Positions 1 to 8,272 of a stretch of DNA of 19,751 nucleotides are shown here, one piece after another. Each line of letters begins with the position of its first letter. The stretch's first letter is position 1. The notes beneath the pieces are model-generated. The model was not told the DNA's origin, made no database searches, and saw nothing but the letters and a program-made list of their open reading frames with translations. Made by a program: the position numbers and the translations under genes. The stretch is from the NCBI GenBank assembly GCA_965661575.1, contig CBFIEJ010000039.1:1-19751 (forward strand), in the 5' to 3' direction. The stretch is from UA16 sp965661575. GTDB taxonomy: Bacteria; Bacteroidota; Bacteroidia; Flavobacteriales_D; Sanyastnellaceae.

Positions 1-1872
1 CATACGCTTTTCTACCGTACCGTCAGAGTAGATGAACAGACGCAATTCGCCAGGAATTGGCTTTGACTTTCGCCCCAGAAGATCAACTACGCTTACAAGC
101 CTGCGATTGACGAGCTCCACTTCACCGCCCACGTCTTCTGGCACGTTCTGGCACAACTGCTCAAAGAACAACCAAGCCTCCAAACTTGCATCAATGTCCA
201 TATTGCCATAAGCACCGGGCCAGTCATGCCCACCGCCTTCCACCGTATAAAGGCGGACTTCAGAGCAGCCGCCCGCTGGATCGCCATATCGCACCGCATT
301 CACTTCACTTCCATCGCTGGGATCAACATCTTCGAAGGAATAAACCTCTTCTTGCTCCAGTCCGAAAAGATTTACGAAAAAGTCAATCGTCGCCGGAATG
401 CTTGGATAAGCTCCCCAGCCGTCATTGTTATTCGGGTCCCCATCGTAGTAAGTCACGTTGTCATTGGTTCCATGAATCTCCAAAATGGGAACTTCGTTCA
501 ACGGACTGCAGTTGTCCATTATATTCTGCATGATCATTCCGGAAATCGGCGCTACCGCCTTGAAATCTTCAGATGCCTCGCAAGCCAACAGGTAACAAAA
601 ATCACCGCCATTGGACATCCCTGTGCAGAAAACTTCGTCTTCGAGAATCCCGTAATCATCTTCAAAAGCATCTGTGAGCATTTGCAAGAATGCCACATCA
701 TCTACTGTCTCATTGTTCTGAAAGTCGTAACCCACGTTCCAAAACGCATTTCCAAATGAATCGTCGATGCCTTGTGGATAGCAAACAGCGAAGCCAAAAA
801 TATCTGCAAGTGCGTTGAAACCGGAATAGTCCATGATGCCTTGTGCGCTGCCTGTGTATCCGTGACAGACATACACCAATGGACAATTTGCCGAGGCCGA
901 GGCCGGGCGATAGAAAATATACTCACGCTCGATTCCCCCGGCTGTAATGGTACCGTAGTCAAGCACAGCAATCGCAATGGTCTGTGAATCATTGTCAGGA
1001 TTGGAATCTAAACCACCATTGACCGAAACAATTGACACATTCAGTTGGAGTGAACCCATGTCATCGACCGTCAAATCATCGGGATGATCGAAGGCGTATA
1101 CCTCGCCTGCTTCCAATGTTAAATCCGTGTATTCCGCAACAAATTCATTTTCCCCAATCGACCAGCTCAGCTCCAGACTCGAAATGGTCTCCAGTCCTGT
1201 ATTCGTTACAGTGCCTCCAACCGATATGGTTTCGCCCAAATTCACGGTATTTGGAACGTTCACCGCACTCAGCGCGGCATCTAGGCCACTCGGTTCGAAA
1301 ACAACAACATCGTCAATTGCACATCCATAAACCCAGCCACCATTGTCATTGTAGCGAAACGCAAGCAGCACATCAGATTCTCCCAAAAGTTGGTTCAGCG
1401 AAATCGTATGCGAATTCCATTCGCCATCGTCCGATCCTTCAATCGTTTCTAAAACTTCCCAAGTGAATCCTTCATCCAACGAAAACTCAATGGTTGCGAC
1501 CTCCGTATCCCCCTCAAATGTCCCACCGTCATAGTATGCATCGAATTGAAGCATGACCGCTTCACTCTCGGCAAGGTTGAGTTCGGGCATGATCAAGTAA
1601 TCCTCGCTTTTATCGCAATCGCATCCATCGTCGTTCGTAGCAATGAAATGACCATTGGGTGCAATGCTCCACCAATCGCTTTGCAATTCGGAATTCGTGC
1701 CCAACAACCACCCGCCGTCACTGGCCTGGCTTTGCTGTGTCCAACCATCGGGAAGAGAACTGTCATCAAAGTCTTCTGTGAGGAGAATGTTCTGTCCAAA
1801 AGCGAAGGAACTCAAGAATCCAAACGTCAAGAGTACAAAGCCATAAGATTTAAAATTCTGCATGGGATTCAT
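1..1872 (-). CDS. Secreted esterase of the PHB depolymerase/feruloyl esterase type with T9SS type A sorting domain (3' end off window)
   Basis: The frame is open for 624 codons from an ATG at 1872 to the window edge, so the protein is nearly complete but lacks its last residues. A signal peptide (about 1-26, ending AFG) precedes a choice-of-anchor/MAM-like beta-sandwich (about 28-195, beginning EDFDDSSLPDGW), a CARDB-like sandwich (about 198-305) and an alpha/beta hydrolase (about 308-575). The hydrolase shows an HGYTGSA oxyanion region (H337), nucleophile elbow GMSNGG (S420), a likely catalytic Asp in GTNDNV (D471) and His in GGGHDWPG (H549). This pattern fits LpqC/Esterase_PHB and CE1 enzymes, which cleave polyhydroxybutyrate or feruloyl and acetyl esters. 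The C-terminal VVDLLGRKSKPIPGEL...IYSDGTVEKR is a T9SS type A signal, so secretion across the outer membrane is expected. The actual substrate is unknown. A second in-frame ATG lies at 1863. The gene is divergent from the GH16 gene, which hints at a shared polysaccharide target. Confidence 0.88.
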   Translation of the reverse strand, partial: MNPMQNFKSYGFVLLTFGFLSSFAFGQNILLTEDFDDSSLPDGWTQQSQASDGGWLLGTNSELQSDWWSIAPNGHFIATNDDGCDCDKSEDYLIMPELNLAESEAVMLQFDAYYDGGTFEGDTEVATIEFSLDEGFTWEVLETIEGSDDGEWNSHTISLNQLLGESDVLLAFRYNDNGGWVYGCAIDDVVVFEPSGLDAALSAVNVPNTVNLGETISVGGTVTNTGLETISSLELSWSIGENEFVAEYTDLTLEAGEVYAFDHPDDLTVDDMGSLQLNVSIVSVNGGLDSNPDNDSQTIAIAVLDYGTITAGGIEREYIFYRPASASANCPLVYVCHGYTGSAQGIMDYSGFNALADIFGFAVCYPQGIDDSFGNAFWNVGYDFQNNETVDDVAFLQMLTDAFEDDYGILEDEVFCTGMSNGGDFCYLLACEASEDFKAVAPISGMIMQNIMDNCSPLNEVPILEIHGTNDNVTYYDGDPNNNDGWGAYPSIPATIDFFVNLFGLEQEEVYSFEDVDPSDGSEVNAVRYGDPAGGCSEVRLYTVEGGGHDWPGAYGNMDIDASLEAWLFFEQLCQNVPEDVGGEVELVNRRLVSVVDLLGRKSKPIPGELRLFIYSDGTVEKRM

Positions 1873-1948
1873 TTTGCCGTGAAGTTAACAGAAACTTAGA
1901 TTGCTCAACTTTAACTAAAATTGAACAGCGTCGTTTTTGTGTCACAAA

Positions 1949-1979
1949 TTGCTCACTTCAGATGATTGAATTAACTTTC
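1949..1979 (+). promoter_or_regulatory. Bacteroidota-type promoter for the GH16 gene, likely leaderless
   Basis: TTG (1949-1951), a 20-base spacer and TAACTTTC (1972-1979) match the Flavobacterium pattern TTG-N17-23-TAnnTTTG in all but the last base. The box ends 4 bases before the ATG at 1984, which would put the transcription start at or next to the start codon. No Shine-Dalgarno sequence is visible. The same box and spacing recur at 6770 and, slightly altered, at 14292. Confidence 0.6.
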
Positions 1980-1983
1980 CTGA

Positions 1984-3477
1984 ATGCGAATGTTGATTCT
2001 AATTCTCAGTTGTTGGCTCACCGTGACCTGCTCAGGTCAGTCTGTTTCTACCTGGCAGCCCGACAGCGATCAAGATTTCTTCATTAGCGTGACCGACGTA
2101 CTCGCTGTGCTCAGCGTGTTTGGCCAATCGGATGCAGATGAAGATGGTCTGTGGGACAGTGCCGATTTGTGCACGGACGTTGAGGCTTGCAATTATTCTG
2201 CAAACCCCTCCCTCCCTTGTGCATATCTGGACGCCTCGGGCGTTTGTGGAGGCAGCAGCGAAATTCCTGAATTGCTCCTTGGGTCATGGATGTTCAGCCA
2301 AGGTGCTGGAGCATTGGAGATCGGCCCCTCTCCTGGCTCCAATCTGTGGTACTCAAGTGAACCCTTTGGATTACAGAGCGCACAATATGATGACGTCTAT
2401 TCTTTCACAGCCAACGGCACTCTCTTCGCTAATTACAATGGATCCATCATCGATGCATTTTCCGATTATAGTGAACAGAATTATGAATGCACCTCGATTG
2501 ATATCGACTTCAATTCGAGTGGAGAATCGGATGAACTCGCAACCATTGAATTACTTCCTGCATCAACCTCGTGCAGCTGCCCATTCATTGGCGCCAACGA
2601 TGCGGGCCTAACCTACACCATCACCAACCTCAGTGAAACGACGCTGGAGTTGCAAGCGCAAGGAGACAATAGCAATTGCGAATCAACAGAAGCCTACTTC
2701 ACCTTCACCTTCGTTCGCATGACTGAAGACATCAATGATGGAAGCGGCTATCCTGCGCCAGAATCGTACCCAGGCATGGAGCTCGTTTGGTCCGATGAAT
2801 TCAGTGGAACGGCTGTGAACTCAGAAAACTGGACCTACGATCTAGGAAACAATGGCTGGGGGAATAACGAGTGGCAGAATTACACCAATTCAACAGCGAA
2901 CAGCTCCGTTGCCAATGGACTCTTGACCATTACCGCTCGCGAAAATGGTTCCTCCTACACTTCCGCTAGACTCAAGTCACAAGGATTACAAGATTTTCAA
3001 TTTGGACGCATCGACATTCGAGCCAAACTCCCAGAGGGTCAAGGGATTTGGCCTGCACTTTGGATGCTTGGCATCAACATCACCAATGGCGGCTGGCCTC
3101 AATGTGGTGAAATTGACATCATGGAAATGGTTGGACATGAGCCCTCCACCGTGCATGGAACGGCTCATTGGGGAAGCGAGTGGAACAATCATCAATACAG
3201 TGGATCGAGCATCACATTGCCCAATGGTGAACACTTTAGTGAATACTTCCACTTGTTTTCTATCGATTGGCAACCTGATGCAATCACCTGGTACATGGAC
3301 AATCAGGAATATTACAGCATCGGCCCCAATCAGATGAACGGTCAACCCTACCCCTTCAATGATTCATTCTTTTTCATCATGAACATCGCAGTAGGTGGCG
3401 ACTGGCCCGGTTATCCGAATTCTTCTACCAACTTTCCGCAAGAAATGATCGTGGATTGCGTTCGTGTATTTCAATGA
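1984..3477 (+). CDS. Glycoside hydrolase family 16 (laminarinase/beta-glucanase-like) secreted enzyme
   Basis: The 497-residue protein starts with a short signal peptide (about 1-19). Next comes a calcium-binding or dockerin-like stretch (about 26-90: SDQDFFISVTDVLAVLSVFG, then DADEDGLWDSADLC and VEACNY), typical of Flavobacteriales exoproteins. A lipocalin-like beta-rich region follows (about 93-252, beginning LLLGSWMF). The GH16 domain (about 262-497) begins LVWSDEFSG and carries the catalytic ExDxxE motif EIDIMEM: E376 nucleophile, D378, E381 acid/base. GH16 enzymes of this type cut beta-1,3 or beta-1,3-1,4 glucans; EIDIMEM fits laminarinase best. The protein ends VDCVRVFQ, the normal end of the GH16 fold, so there is no T9SS sorting domain. 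It may be periplasmic or a lipoprotein (C16 of TVTC is a poor lipobox). The stop overlaps the next gene's start. Confidence 0.9.
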   Translation: MRMLILILSCWLTVTCSGQSVSTWQPDSDQDFFISVTDVLAVLSVFGQSDADEDGLWDSADLCTDVEACNYSANPSLPCAYLDASGVCGGSSEIPELLLGSWMFSQGAGALEIGPSPGSNLWYSSEPFGLQSAQYDDVYSFTANGTLFANYNGSIIDAFSDYSEQNYECTSIDIDFNSSGESDELATIELLPASTSCSCPFIGANDAGLTYTITNLSETTLELQAQGDNSNCESTEAYFTFTFVRMTEDINDGSGYPAPESYPGMELVWSDEFSGTAVNSENWTYDLGNNGWGNNEWQNYTNSTANSSVANGLLTITARENGSSYTSARLKSQGLQDFQFGRIDIRAKLPEGQGIWPALWMLGINITNGGWPQCGEIDIMEMVGHEPSTVHGTAHWGSEWNNHQYSGSSITLPNGEHFSEYFHLFSIDWQPDAITWYMDNQEYYSIGPNQMNGQPYPFNDSFFFIMNIAVGGDWPGYPNSSTNFPQEMIVDCVRVFQ

Positions 3478-4331
3478 TGACCAAAGCTCCTTCTCCCCAC
3501 ACAGATTCTTGGTTCATGGATCTGCAGTGGTGCCGCTTGACAACACATCACGAACCGTGGTCCGGGCCAAAAGGCCTTGTACTCGCTCGAACAAGCATCA
3601 AAGGCATACCAGCGGTCATCACCCCACCTTGGGCCCTCCACACCGATTGGAATGAAGAAGGGCTGCATGAATTGCGACCTGCGCTGGAGCGACTAAGTGA
3701 GGCCTTGGTCGTCGTTGATTTACCGCTCGGAATGGATTGTGCCTGGCAAAAACCTTGGAACGTACAAAACAGTCACACGCGGATTCTCAGCTGGAATCTG
3801 AACCAAACCGGTTTTGAGAAGTGGCCAAAACACCGTCTAAAACAAGTGAAAAAGGCCGCCTTGAAAGGCATTACAATCGAACATTCTCACGATGTCGAAG
3901 AATTAATCCATTTGCATCAGTTGGCACGTCAACGGAAATCCATCGTTTCTGATGAAGACGCCTTGAAACAACTCTTGGACCATGTGCTTCAAAGTCCTCA
4001 TCAGTCCAGCCTTATCGCTCGAGACGAAAACGGAAATTCGATTGCCAATGCAGTGATTCTGCACAACAATGGCCGCTCGATCTATGCATTTGGCGGTCAA
4101 AAACGTTCCTCGCTTTCGTCTCTTGCAACAGTCAGCTTATTGCACAAAGCCATTGAGATTGCAGCCAACATGGGACAGACATCATTCGATTTTGGAGGAT
4201 CCCGCGATCCAGGTGTCGATCGATTCTACGCAGAGTTTGGTGCTGAAAAAGTGACCAAACAGCGCGTTGTTTATTGCCGATGGCCGCAGCGTTGGTGGTT
4301 GAAGTTCTCACGGCCCGATTTGTTTTCCTGA
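3474..4331 (+). CDS. GNAT-fold acyltransferase of the FemAB/BioF2-like type
   Basis: The start is set at the ATG at 3474, which overlaps the GH16 stop (ATGA), giving 285 residues; an ATG at 3477 would do equally well. The frame also extends upstream to 3456, inside the GH16 gene, and that is less likely. The second half shows the FemAB/acetyltransferase_6 pattern: a helix with HRLKQVKKAALKG (compare the R-x-x-I-x-K-A helix of the family), a strand with SLIARDENGNSIANAVIL, then the YAFGGQ and FDFGGSRDPGVDRFYAEFGA segments that close the GNAT fold. Such proteins transfer amino-acyl or acyl groups to peptidoglycan, polysaccharide or lipid precursors. There is no signal peptide, so it should be cytoplasmic. 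Coupling to GH16 means shared expression but does not reveal the substrate. The family call is good; the reaction is unknown. Confidence 0.75.
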   Translation: MMTKAPSPHTDSWFMDLQWCRLTTHHEPWSGPKGLVLARTSIKGIPAVITPPWALHTDWNEEGLHELRPALERLSEALVVVDLPLGMDCAWQKPWNVQNSHTRILSWNLNQTGFEKWPKHRLKQVKKAALKGITIEHSHDVEELIHLHQLARQRKSIVSDEDALKQLLDHVLQSPHQSSLIARDENGNSIANAVILHNNGRSIYAFGGQKRSSLSSLATVSLLHKAIEIAANMGQTSFDFGGSRDPGVDRFYAEFGAEKVTKQRVVYCRWPQRWWLKFSRPDLFS

Positions 4332-4347
4332 TCGAAACGATAGCCGG

Positions 4348-6585
4348 CTACCGCACAACACTCAATTCTCCTGTGTAATTGAACACTGCTTCATCGCAAA
4401 TGTGGCGCGCAGAAAGGACCACATAGTACGTCCCCTCAGTGACTTCAAGTGCCGGACGCCAGGCCTTGCCTGCTTGAGCAGATTCAAATACAACATTGCC
4501 CCAGCGATTGTAAATACTCAAATTATAGGTGTAAAAATCCCCGGGGTTCAAGCCGGATACCGCCTCATCATTGCTATTGACCAGTGCAGCAGAAAATGAA
4601 TCATTTCGTCCGTCGTTGTTGGGAGAAATCACATTGGGAATTTGGTAGGTAACACCTGATAACGGCTGTGGAACGTCGGCTTCGATGTTAAATGAAGCCG
4701 TTAGATCACACGTTGCATTGTACAATGTCAAAGTTCCAGCATACAGACCCGTGCCTGGAAAATTTGCTTGGACTACCAGCTCATTGGAAGAGAGTACGTT
4801 GGGGAAATCCCACGTCAACTCATCAACTCCAAGTCCAGAGTGCTGCAGCAAGACAAAGCCCGACTCATCGCATTGGGTGAAAGCTTGAACAACGTAGGTT
4901 GAATCAAAAGGAAACTCGGGGAGAATATTAAGTTCAAGTATTTGCTCATCTGCACAATCAGAACCAGGTCCCGCCGTGAGCACTACTTCGTATGTGCCAT
5001 AGGATGGGTAGGTGAATGTAGGACTCACCTCATCTGTTGACGTACCAACACCGCTGCCAAAATTCCATGAAAAAGGTCCTGTGTTTGGGGAGAGATTGAT
5101 GAAGGAAACATCGAGTCCACTGCACGGTTCGTAATCAATCTCAAAATTGGCATTGGGTAAATCGGGAAGTTCCACGACAAAATCAGCCGATTGCTCGCAA
5201 GTGAAGGCGGAAGATTCAAGCTGGACCGTGACATCTGAGCCAGAAGCGAACCAAACTTCATCAGGCGTCACATTTTGAGCGGAAGCCGGATTCGAATCAT
5301 CTCCAAAGTTCCACTCCCATTCCATAAACGTTGTCCAATTTGAATCATCGATCTCCAATTGTCCCAACCACCCACCGTCGAAACAGACGAGGTTCGAAAC
5401 CTCAAAAGTCGAATTCCAAGATTCATGCACAATCACCTCGAAAAACATGGAATCCGAACACGAACCCGTCTCGAAGAACAAACTCACATCGTAGATACCG
5501 GGCTCATTGTACGTGAATTCCGGTTCGGCCTGTGCACTGACATCGTCGTCTGCATCTGCCACCCCAAAATCCCAAACATATGCATCACTAGGGTTCATGA
5601 ACTGGTTAAAATCAATGGTCAATCCGCTGCAAGGTTCTGGCGTGTCGTAGCCTGGCGATAGAATATTGCACGCCACTACATCCATCGTAAAGTCGCGCAA
5701 AATGGATCCAATCGGCTGACCCTCTCTCCATTCTGTGACCACTACACCCAGCACAAATTTCCCGATGATTGCTGGAGATGCACTCAACACGCCAGTGACC
5801 GGATCGATGGTCAATCCACTTCCGGCACCTAATGGAGCCTGAGGGGCGAAGCCCGGCGCCCAATTGACTGAATTGAATGGAGGTCCCGAGGGCGGATCGG
5901 GAATGGGAAACAGAGGCGTGCCTCCCACATAAATCGGACTGATTGAATAGCTCAATGAGTCACCATCCGGATCAGATGCACTGCTATCAATGGAAAATGG
6001 ATAATTGCTGCAGACAAAGGCTTGCGGCAGTTCATCGAAAATGGGCGTTGAATTGATGGCATTGGCAGCAGTGCCGGCGGGAATCGTCGTAATCAATGAA
6101 AAGCCTTGCTCTTGTGGATTTGTCAAATTAAGGATCGCCGGTGAACGGCAACATCGCTGATGAACAATGGTATACTCCTGCTGACTCGCAGGCAACGATA
6201 CATTGATGATGTATTCCGCCCGTTCGATGCAGAGGTCTTCAGGGAGAAAAGCGCAGTTGTTGGGGTTTTCAGGAATAATCTCAGTGACCAATGCCGGATT
6301 AAGAAACCCTGATGCAGTGGTGATCAGATTGTTTTGCTGGTATACCCCAATGACCGCTGATGCATCAAATCCTGTGCCGTTGGAGTTGTTTGAACTGCAA
6401 TCCCGGTAGATGTAACAATGCACCTCAAACTCATTCTCTCCTTGGGCATTGAGTCCAACGTATTCGTAAGTCAACTCCCCGCCAACCAAGTGCGTGCCAG
6501 TTGCCTGCTCTGAGTACAGAACTAAAAGCAACAGCATCGCGAATGTCCAAAACCGAGTTTTTAGTGTCAATCCAAAAGAATCCAT
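4348..6585 (-). CDS. PKD-domain surface protein with T9SS type B (gliding motility-associated) C-terminal domain
   Basis: The 745-residue protein has a signal peptide (about 1-30, hydrophobic core AMLLLLVL). It is followed by a Bacteroidota exoprotein region (about 31-310) that begins THLVGGELTYEYVG and contains YIYRDCSSN and ASDPDGDSLSYS, a cadherin-like turn. PKD-type repeats follow: about 311-395 (YVWDFGVAD), 396-480 (WEWNFGDDS), 481-560 (FSWNFGSG) and a weaker one at about 561-640 (LTWDFPN). The C-terminus (about 645-745) has IPNVISPNNDGRND, YNLSIYNRWGNVVFES and GTYYVVL, the signature of the type B T9SS sorting domain. It should be secreted through T9SS and stay at or beyond the cell surface, probably as an adhesin or matrix protein. 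The gene is convergent with the acyltransferase gene, 16 bases apart, with no clear terminator between them. Confidence 0.9.
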   Translation of the reverse strand: MDSFGLTLKTRFWTFAMLLLLVLYSEQATGTHLVGGELTYEYVGLNAQGENEFEVHCYIYRDCSSNNSNGTGFDASAVIGVYQQNNLITTASGFLNPALVTEIIPENPNNCAFLPEDLCIERAEYIINVSLPASQQEYTIVHQRCCRSPAILNLTNPQEQGFSLITTIPAGTAANAINSTPIFDELPQAFVCSNYPFSIDSSASDPDGDSLSYSISPIYVGGTPLFPIPDPPSGPPFNSVNWAPGFAPQAPLGAGSGLTIDPVTGVLSASPAIIGKFVLGVVVTEWREGQPIGSILRDFTMDVVACNILSPGYDTPEPCSGLTIDFNQFMNPSDAYVWDFGVADADDDVSAQAEPEFTYNEPGIYDVSLFFETGSCSDSMFFEVIVHESWNSTFEVSNLVCFDGGWLGQLEIDDSNWTTFMEWEWNFGDDSNPASAQNVTPDEVWFASGSDVTVQLESSAFTCEQSADFVVELPDLPNANFEIDYEPCSGLDVSFINLSPNTGPFSWNFGSGVGTSTDEVSPTFTYPSYGTYEVVLTAGPGSDCADEQILELNILPEFPFDSTYVVQAFTQCDESGFVLLQHSGLGVDELTWDFPNVLSSNELVVQANFPGTGLYAGTLTLYNATCDLTASFNIEADVPQPLSGVTYQIPNVISPNNDGRNDSFSAALVNSNDEAVSGLNPGDFYTYNLSIYNRWGNVVFESAQAGKAWRPALEVTEGTYYVVLSARHICDEAVFNYTGELSVVR

Positions 6586-6590
6586 GCAGG

Positions 6591-6598
6591 CAAATTAT
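6591..6598 (-). promoter_or_regulatory. Possible weak -7 box for the PKD gene
   Basis: Read on the minus strand, ATAATTTG ends 5 bases before the ATG at 6585. TTTG matches the consensus TAnnTTTG but the TA is shifted by one base. No TTG is seen at the right distance upstream. It is reported because the spacing resembles that at other starts in the window. Confidence 0.3.
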
Positions 6599-6769
6599 GA
6601 GAAAACATGGCAGGTTTTGCTTGAAACCACAAATGGCTTACCTCTCCAAACACTACAAATGTGACAATCCTTAAAAATATTCAAGTCCAATTTCAACTCG
6701 ACCTGAGCTAAAACCAGTCCGGTCAGGCCTGTCGATTCCGAAGAGATAGGAGGAGACACAAATTGCGAA

Positions 6770-6777
6770 TAACTTTG
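6770..6777 (+). promoter_or_regulatory. -7 promoter box TAACTTTG before the GWxTD gene, likely leaderless
   Basis: TAACTTTG is an exact match to the Bacteroidota consensus TAnnTTTG and ends 4 bases before the ATG at 6782. A stop codon in frame at 6770-6772 rules out a start further upstream. There is no convincing -33 TTG at 17-23 bases. A purine-rich GGAGGAG at 6749-6755 is too far away to act as a ribosome binding site for this start. Confidence 0.5.
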
Positions 6778-6781
6778 GCCT

Positions 6782-8272
6782 ATGGGAAATTCACGTCAGT
6801 TCTTGCACAGTTTTGCCGCAATAGTCATCCTATTCATCATTCCGGATGCCTCCTTGCATGCTCAAAATGATGCCGTGTGGATCGACTTACTGCGCTTCCA
6901 AGGTGCAAATGACCCTTATTTTGAAATTCAACTTGAATTTGAGAGCAACGCATTTGCAGCCATCGAGACCGAAAATGGCTGGCAAACGTTGGCCCGCCTT
7001 GAAGCCACATTGGAAAATGCTGATGGAATCATCAACTACGCCAAAACAACAATCGCTGGGCCAATAGAATCTGACTCCTTGCGCGCATTGAAAGGCACGC
7101 AGCTTCATATTGAGCGCATGGAAGCACCTGCAGGAGACTACCGGCTCAATATTGTGTTAGCAGATGCTACCGATAAAGGCACATTCACAACCACTTCTGC
7201 CCTGGGCTTTGCACTGCCGCGACCAGGTGCACCACGTTGGTCCGATTCCTTCATTGTGGAAGCGTATGCGCCATCAGATTCCAGTCGTCCGAGTCAGCTC
7301 ACACGATCCGGTTTTGACATGCTTCCAGTTGTCGGAGGTCGAGTCGGCACCCAAGCTGATCGAATTCAATTTTACGCTGAACTCTATGATGTCCACGATG
7401 TGGTCGACTCGTTGTTTTTAATCAGCTGCTGGATCCAAAATGAGAAAGGACAAGTCGAGCCCGGGACCCAGCGTTTTTTCCGAAAATTGGCCCGAAAAGT
7501 AGTGCCGCTTTTCACATCCATTCCTACAGCTGATATTACCTTGGATCCAAACTCCAAGCTCGTTATTCAAGCTGCGACCAAGACAAATGAAATTATTGCC
7601 CAAACGCAACTGCCCTTGGATGTCCAGCAGCCATTATCAAACAACTACTTGTGGGATGATGCGGATGGCAATTTCCTGAGCGGATTCACGGATTCACTGG
7701 CGTTGATTCAACACGTGCGAGATCATCGACCACGAGCCGACGCCTCCCAGCGGCATATCATCGAAGGATTCCTGAATGTAGCAACGGTCGGACAAATGCA
7801 AGCCTTTCTGTTATCCTTTTGGGAAGAGCAAGCTTCTTCTAATCCTGAACTCGGTTGGCGCGAGTACACCACAGCCATCGCATATGCTGATTCATCATAT
7901 GGAGCGTGTCGCAAAGGACATGGTGCCGAAACAGACATGGGCTCCATTTACCTGCAATATGGCCCACCAAATACGATCGTAAAACGCCACAACGAGACGG
8001 ACTACTACCCTTATGAAATTTGGCACTATCATCGTGCTGGAGCATTTACCAACAAAAGATTTCTCTTCTTCTCCCCTCACATGGTCGCAGAATGTTTTGT
8101 CTTGCTTCATTCAGACATGTTGGGAGAAGTTCAGAATTCGGATTGGCTGCATCAATTGCGTAACCGTGAGAACCGTTTGCGCGTAACAGATAGTCAGTTG
8201 AATCGATTGAACCCGAGGAGAGATACATTCTCCGGCGAGGAACCAGAAGATCTTTTCTTCAACCCGCGATGA
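6782..8272 (+). CDS. GWxTD domain-containing exported protein
   Basis: The 496-residue protein has an N-terminal signal peptide (about 1-27, ending LHAQ). A long beta-rich part (about 28-300) resembles the N-terminal region of Bacteroidota GWxTD proteins. A helical stretch (about 305-370) precedes the C-terminal GWxTD domain (about 370-470). That domain carries the family hallmark TDMGSIYLQYGPPNTI followed by YYPYEIWHYH. The name-giving motif is degenerate: residues 381-385 read GAETD, so the tryptophan is replaced by alanine. The function of the family is unknown; members are exported and often found in Bacteroidota and Acidobacteriota. The stop codon overlaps the next gene's start (ATGA), so it is coupled to the glycosyltransferase. 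The in-frame stop at 6770 fixes the N-terminus at this ATG. Confidence 0.85.
   Translation: MGNSRQFLHSFAAIVILFIIPDASLHAQNDAVWIDLLRFQGANDPYFEIQLEFESNAFAAIETENGWQTLARLEATLENADGIINYAKTTIAGPIESDSLRALKGTQLHIERMEAPAGDYRLNIVLADATDKGTFTTTSALGFALPRPGAPRWSDSFIVEAYAPSDSSRPSQLTRSGFDMLPVVGGRVGTQADRIQFYAELYDVHDVVDSLFLISCWIQNEKGQVEPGTQRFFRKLARKVVPLFTSIPTADITLDPNSKLVIQAATKTNEIIAQTQLPLDVQQPLSNNYLWDDADGNFLSGFTDSLALIQHVRDHRPRADASQRHIIEGFLNVATVGQMQAFLLSFWEEQASSNPELGWREYTTAIAYADSSYGACRKGHGAETDMGSIYLQYGPPNTIVKRHNETDYYPYEIWHYHRAGAFTNKRFLFFSPHMVAECFVLLHSDMLGEVQNSDWLHQLRNRENRLRVTDSQLNRLNPRRDTFSGEEPEDLFFNPR

Noticed and set aside
226..759. A 177-codon open frame on the plus strand
   Set aside because: It lies antisense to the esterase, whose minus-strand frame is open for the whole region with clear catalytic motifs. 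The plus frame has no recognisable domain.
4341..4350. Palindrome TAGCCGGCTA as a terminator between the convergent acyltransferase and PKD genes
   Set aside because: It has no loop and no T-run on either side, and it contains the PKD stop codon.
4348..6585. PKD repeats as DNA-level tandem repeats
   Set aside because: The repeats are similar only as protein folds; their nucleotide sequences are well diverged.
6749..6755. GGAGGAG as the ribosome binding site of the GWxTD gene
   Set aside because: It is 26 bases from the ATG, and an in-frame stop at 6770 prevents a start nearer to it.
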